A stretch of 64,000 nucleotides of DNA from NCBI RefSeq assembly GCF_017104565.1, contig NZ_JAAGPD010000043.1, positions 1 through 64,000 on the forward strand, given 5' to 3'. The notes beneath the pieces are model-generated. The model was not told where the DNA came from, searched no databases, and worked only from the letters and a program-made list of their open reading frames with translations. The DNA comes from Paraburkholderia sp. Tr-20389. Its GTDB lineage: Bacteria; Pseudomonadota; Gammaproteobacteria; Burkholderiales; Burkholderiaceae. The translations under genes were made by a program, and so were the position numbers. This document shows, piece by piece, positions 61,444 through 64,000 of the stretch; position 1 is the first letter of the stretch, and each line of letters begins with the position of its first letter.

Positions 61444-64000
61444 TCATTTGCGCCAAGGCGATTCAGAAAAGGTGCGATGTAGCTTAAAAACTTCCGTAAT
61501 CGATACCACCGCATTGTTCCCGCCGCCTTGAGTAGACCCTTCTTTCGCGATACCAACCAAACGATTCGCCTCATCTAACACAGGGCCGCCACTGTTCCCC
61601 TTTCGTATATTTTGAGCAATCTCGTAGTGCGAGTAAGCCTTTTCGTTATATTGATTCGCTATCGAGGTAGCGTACTTCGACAACGTCTTGCCCGCGGAGT
61701 GGTTCGGAAACCCGCATAACTTCACCGGTACTCCAGTCTCAATTGTGGTCTCGGTGACATCCAAATACCAAGACGTTTCAGGAAGTTGCGTTATCGGTCT
61801 CAACAACGCGATGTCAGGAATTTCCGATGACCAGATTATTTCCAACTCACAAATGTCTTTCATCAATCTGTCTTGTAGGAAGATTCGCCCGCCGTCCACT
61901 CCGAAGTATCCCTGCGGCTCAGTGTCGTGCTCCTCCATCGGTCGCTGAACGACGTGGTCACACGTAACAATCCCAAAGCCATTCATCAAGAAACCGGAGC
62001 CTTCACTGTACTTCATCACATCTTCGTCTCTGCAATATATGCGATACACGGCTCGTTCAAGGTCGACGACATCCAAACTGTCCGATGCTGAAATCTGGAT
62101 AGAAAGCTCCGGTGCTGCATGTCCTTCAGTCAAATGAGCTCTAGCAGTTTCTATCACATTGGACGAACCGAGCGATTCTGTTGCAAGGTCTAACGTCGAC
62201 AAGGCATCACGCGTTCTTCCAAGACGGCCAAGCGCCACCGATAAATATGCAGCTACTGGGGCCGTGATGTGCTCCGTGAATAAGTTACGTAAGACCCTCT
62301 CGGCCTGACCCGTATAGCCAATCACCAACAAAAGTATGGCCTTGTTCGTCAGATAGGACTCGGCATTCGCCTTCGTAAGGTCGAAGGTAGACTCCATCTC
62401 TTCCGCTTCCGCCAAGAGCGACTTTGCGTTCACCAACTCTTTTCCCTGAAGCTGACGAAAGGGTTCATTTTCGATGAGACAAGCCAGCTTCGCAGCAAAA
62501 AGATTGAACCCGTATTCGGATACTCCACGATTTCGCGCATGCAACTGTGCAAATACTTGCTTAGCCAACTGGATGTCGCCCCCTTCCTTGTTGAATTGGG
62601 CCACGGCTCGATAAAAACGTATTGTGTCGCGCGCAGCATCCGCGTTCACTTGTGGAATCTCAGGCGGGACGTCAATGCTTTCCAACGTGCTCCAGTCTTG
62701 CGTTGCTAGTGCGAGCTGCAAGCGATGACGCAATCTAACTACGGCGAACTGACCAGCTAGCGGTTGCCGAGGCACGGGCATTGAATCTATGTATGCTTTG
62801 GCAGTCTCATACTCCTCAGCGGCCAACAGTTCGTCGATTCGAAATTGGAAATCTGTGAGGTAACGCGCTGTGCCAGCACGCCGCGGCACTAGGTCTCTGA
62901 TTCGTTCCTGTATCTGCGGCCGCATCGCATCTGGCACTTCTCTGCAGAGCTGCGCCAAGAACGCTGGTTCGTCGATAGCAAGGATTTCCTTCAACAACCG
63001 CGCACCGTCGACCACGTCTACGCGACGCAGCGCATGTCCGAAATCGGCTGCCAGTCCACTGTCGTTCGCTGCTCCAGTCGGCGCTCTTTCGAACCTAACA
63101 GAAAATGCCTCAATTCGCCCTCGCTCAATATTTGCAAAGGCGCCAGAATAAACCGCCTCAATCATTGCGTCGACCAGTGCACTTGGCACCCCATTTCTTT
63201 GTCCTCCGATTGCACGAGCAAGTATTCTCAAGTGTGCTCGAAGGGCGCGAGCGAGGTTATCCTTGACAGTGTATGGGTTCTCGTCGGGCTGAATCGACGA
63301 GAGTCGATTTTCGATGCTTATGGGAAATAGAAATTCGCGCTGCTTTTCCTCGTCTAGGCGTTGACTCATAGCGAAGAGAGTGGCTGCAGAGTCTAGGCCG
63401 ATGCGGGTCGTCGACAGACGATAATTGTCTTCACGTATTGACTCAATATACGCCGTCACTACCGGCAAACAATCTACGTCCGATACAAGCTGCCCAGCGT
63501 CGATAACGTCAAGTGCTGCGGAGAAGGCTGGCAAGCCAACGTTGGTGTCGTAGTCTCCACTTAGAAGCGCGTCGCACATCGACAGAAGATAGTCGCTCGA
63601 AAGCCCACTGAGCTCCGAGCGGCAGGCCGCAAGCATCTCGCCAGTTGGCAGGCCTGTTTCATTTTCCAAAGAAGCATTAGCGTGTAACCCGTGAAGTAGC
63701 GCCGCTAGTTCACAAGGCGGAACAATCTTCGATTTAGCATGTTGACACGTAACTGAGAGAGCGTCGGTGAAGGCCTGAATTCGAGCGAATTCGTTATCAC
63801 GTGTTGTGAGTCGCCTATCCCACGTTCCCGTGGCTACTCTCCACTTTGATATTAGGAGACATGCCAACGAAGATGCGGCTGGAGTAAGCACCATATCTGC
63901 CAGAAGCGCCGGCCGTTGTTCGACCCAAAAGAGTACCGTTGACAAGACTTCCGGATGCTTCAGCGCCAAGTGAAGCAGCCTGCTGGAAATCGGATGTGGT
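61444..64000 (-). CDS. Trypsin-like peptidase with helical repeats (5' end outside window)
   Basis: The frame is open to the right window edge, so the protein has at least 852 residues and its N terminus is unseen. The C-terminal 170 residues are a trypsin-like serine peptidase: FGIVTCDHVVQ (His), EIPDIALLRPITQ (Asp) and IRKGNSGGPVLDEANRLVGI (Ser). Before that is a long helical region with TPR-like repeats such as YLSVALGRLGRTRDALSTLD. Proteases joined to helical repeats occur in several anti-phage proteins; whether an NTPase lies upstream cannot be seen. No signal peptide is visible in the available part. Confidence 0.75.
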   Translation of the reverse strand, partial: PHPISSRLLHLALKHPEVLSTVLFWVEQRPALLADMVLTPAASSLACLLISKWRVATGTWDRRLTTRDNEFARIQAFTDALSVTCQHAKSKIVPPCELAALLHGLHANASLENETGLPTGEMLAACRSELSGLSSDYLLSMCDALLSGDYDTNVGLPAFSAALDVIDAGQLVSDVDCLPVVTAYIESIREDNYRLSTTRIGLDSAATLFAMSQRLDEEKQREFLFPISIENRLSSIQPDENPYTVKDNLARALRAHLRILARAIGGQRNGVPSALVDAMIEAVYSGAFANIERGRIEAFSVRFERAPTGAANDSGLAADFGHALRRVDVVDGARLLKEILAIDEPAFLAQLCREVPDAMRPQIQERIRDLVPRRAGTARYLTDFQFRIDELLAAEEYETAKAYIDSMPVPRQPLAGQFAVVRLRHRLQLALATQDWSTLESIDVPPEIPQVNADAARDTIRFYRAVAQFNKEGGDIQLAKQVFAQLHARNRGVSEYGFNLFAAKLACLIENEPFRQLQGKELVNAKSLLAEAEEMESTFDLTKANAESYLTNKAILLLVIGYTGQAERVLRNLFTEHITAPVAAYLSVALGRLGRTRDALSTLDLATESLGSSNVIETARAHLTEGHAAPELSIQISASDSLDVVDLERAVYRIYCRDEDVMKYSEGSGFLMNGFGIVTCDHVVQRPMEEHDTEPQGYFGVDGGRIFLQDRLMKDICELEIIWSSEIPDIALLRPITQLPETSWYLDVTETTIETGVPVKLCGFPNHSAGKTLSKYATSIANQYNEKAYSHYEIAQNIRKGNSGGPVLDEANRLVGIAKEGSTQGGGNNAVVSITEVFKLHRTFSESPWRK

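Larger units (their letters stand above)
34262..64000 (+). mobile_element. GInt-like integrative island inserted in thyA (right end outside window)
   Basis: The left boundary is set by the break in the host thyA at about 34,255-34,262. The gin-type recombinase operon sits at this end, as described for GInt islands. Base composition drops visibly in 34.3-40.2 kb compared with the core. The cargo is accessory: defence genes, an SOS mutagenesis operon and unknowns. No thyA 5' part, second end or return to recognisable core order is seen by 64,000. It could be a composite of several insertions, so continuity to the window end is inference. Confidence 0.65.

Overview
The window looks like a chromosomal stretch of a Burkholderiaceae bacterium, most likely Paraburkholderia or a close relative. 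The basis is high GC, codon use and recognisable gene types and orders: the RNase E tail followed by moaA-mobA-moeA, rmuC, fdxA, two tRNA-Asn genes, a FecR/DUF6600 protein, and LexA boxes of the CTGT-N8-ACAG kind. No database was searched; all names rest on protein motifs read from the sequence.

Bases 1 to about 34,260 are ordinary core genome. They hold the 3' end of rne; molybdenum cofactor genes moaA, mobA and moeA; a small membrane protein and a GNAT acetyltransferase; rmuC, a 2-hydroxyacid dehydrogenase, an NhaD-type antiporter, lutC and pncB on the minus strand; fdxA; two identical tRNA-Asn genes; creA; an AraC regulator with azlC-azlD; a UvrD-type helicase with a LexA box over its start codon; two small secreted Ala/Lys-rich proteins; an S4 protein; a MATE exporter; a large intergenic inverted repeat; a BASS-family transporter; a phospholipase D-like lipoprotein; fumC; an acyl-CoA thioesterase; a GlxA-type regulator with an MFS transporter; a 46-residue lipoprotein; an ArsR-like regulator; and a large FecR/DUF6600 protein.

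At about 34,260 the chromosome is interrupted. The last 70 or so codons of a minus-strand thymidylate synthase gene are left as a fragment. Next to it starts a five-gene, translationally coupled operon: three different tyrosine recombinases, a small coiled-coil protein, and a complete thymidylate synthase. The first four genes match the ginABCD layout of GInt genomic islands. The element has apparently broken the host thyA and supplies a replacement as the fifth gene of its recombination operon. No right end is seen, so the island is at least 29.7 kb and runs past the window.

The island cargo is mainly defence and DNA-damage genes. From 41.3 to 47.8 kb: an ImmA/IrrE metallopeptidase, a TIR protein, an unknown protein, a small HTH protein, a stand-alone FtsH-M41-like peptidase, a WYL-like protein and a PD-(D/E)xK-like protein. 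From 48.0 to 50.95 kb (minus strand): a CBASS-like operon of a CD-NTase, a SLATT two-TM effector and a third protein with a nuclease-like motif. From 51.1 to 57.7 kb: an SOS module in which one perfect LexA box lies between a divergent SRAP operon and imuA-imuB-dnaE2. A SIR2 defence gene follows, bracketed by dnaE2 and a diverged second copy of the dnaE2 3' end. The window closes with an HU-like protein carrying a histone-H1-like tail, and a large trypsin-like/helical-repeat protein cut by the window edge.

The two most interesting points are the thyA-disrupting, thyA-replacing recombinase operon and the three-gene CBASS-like operon.
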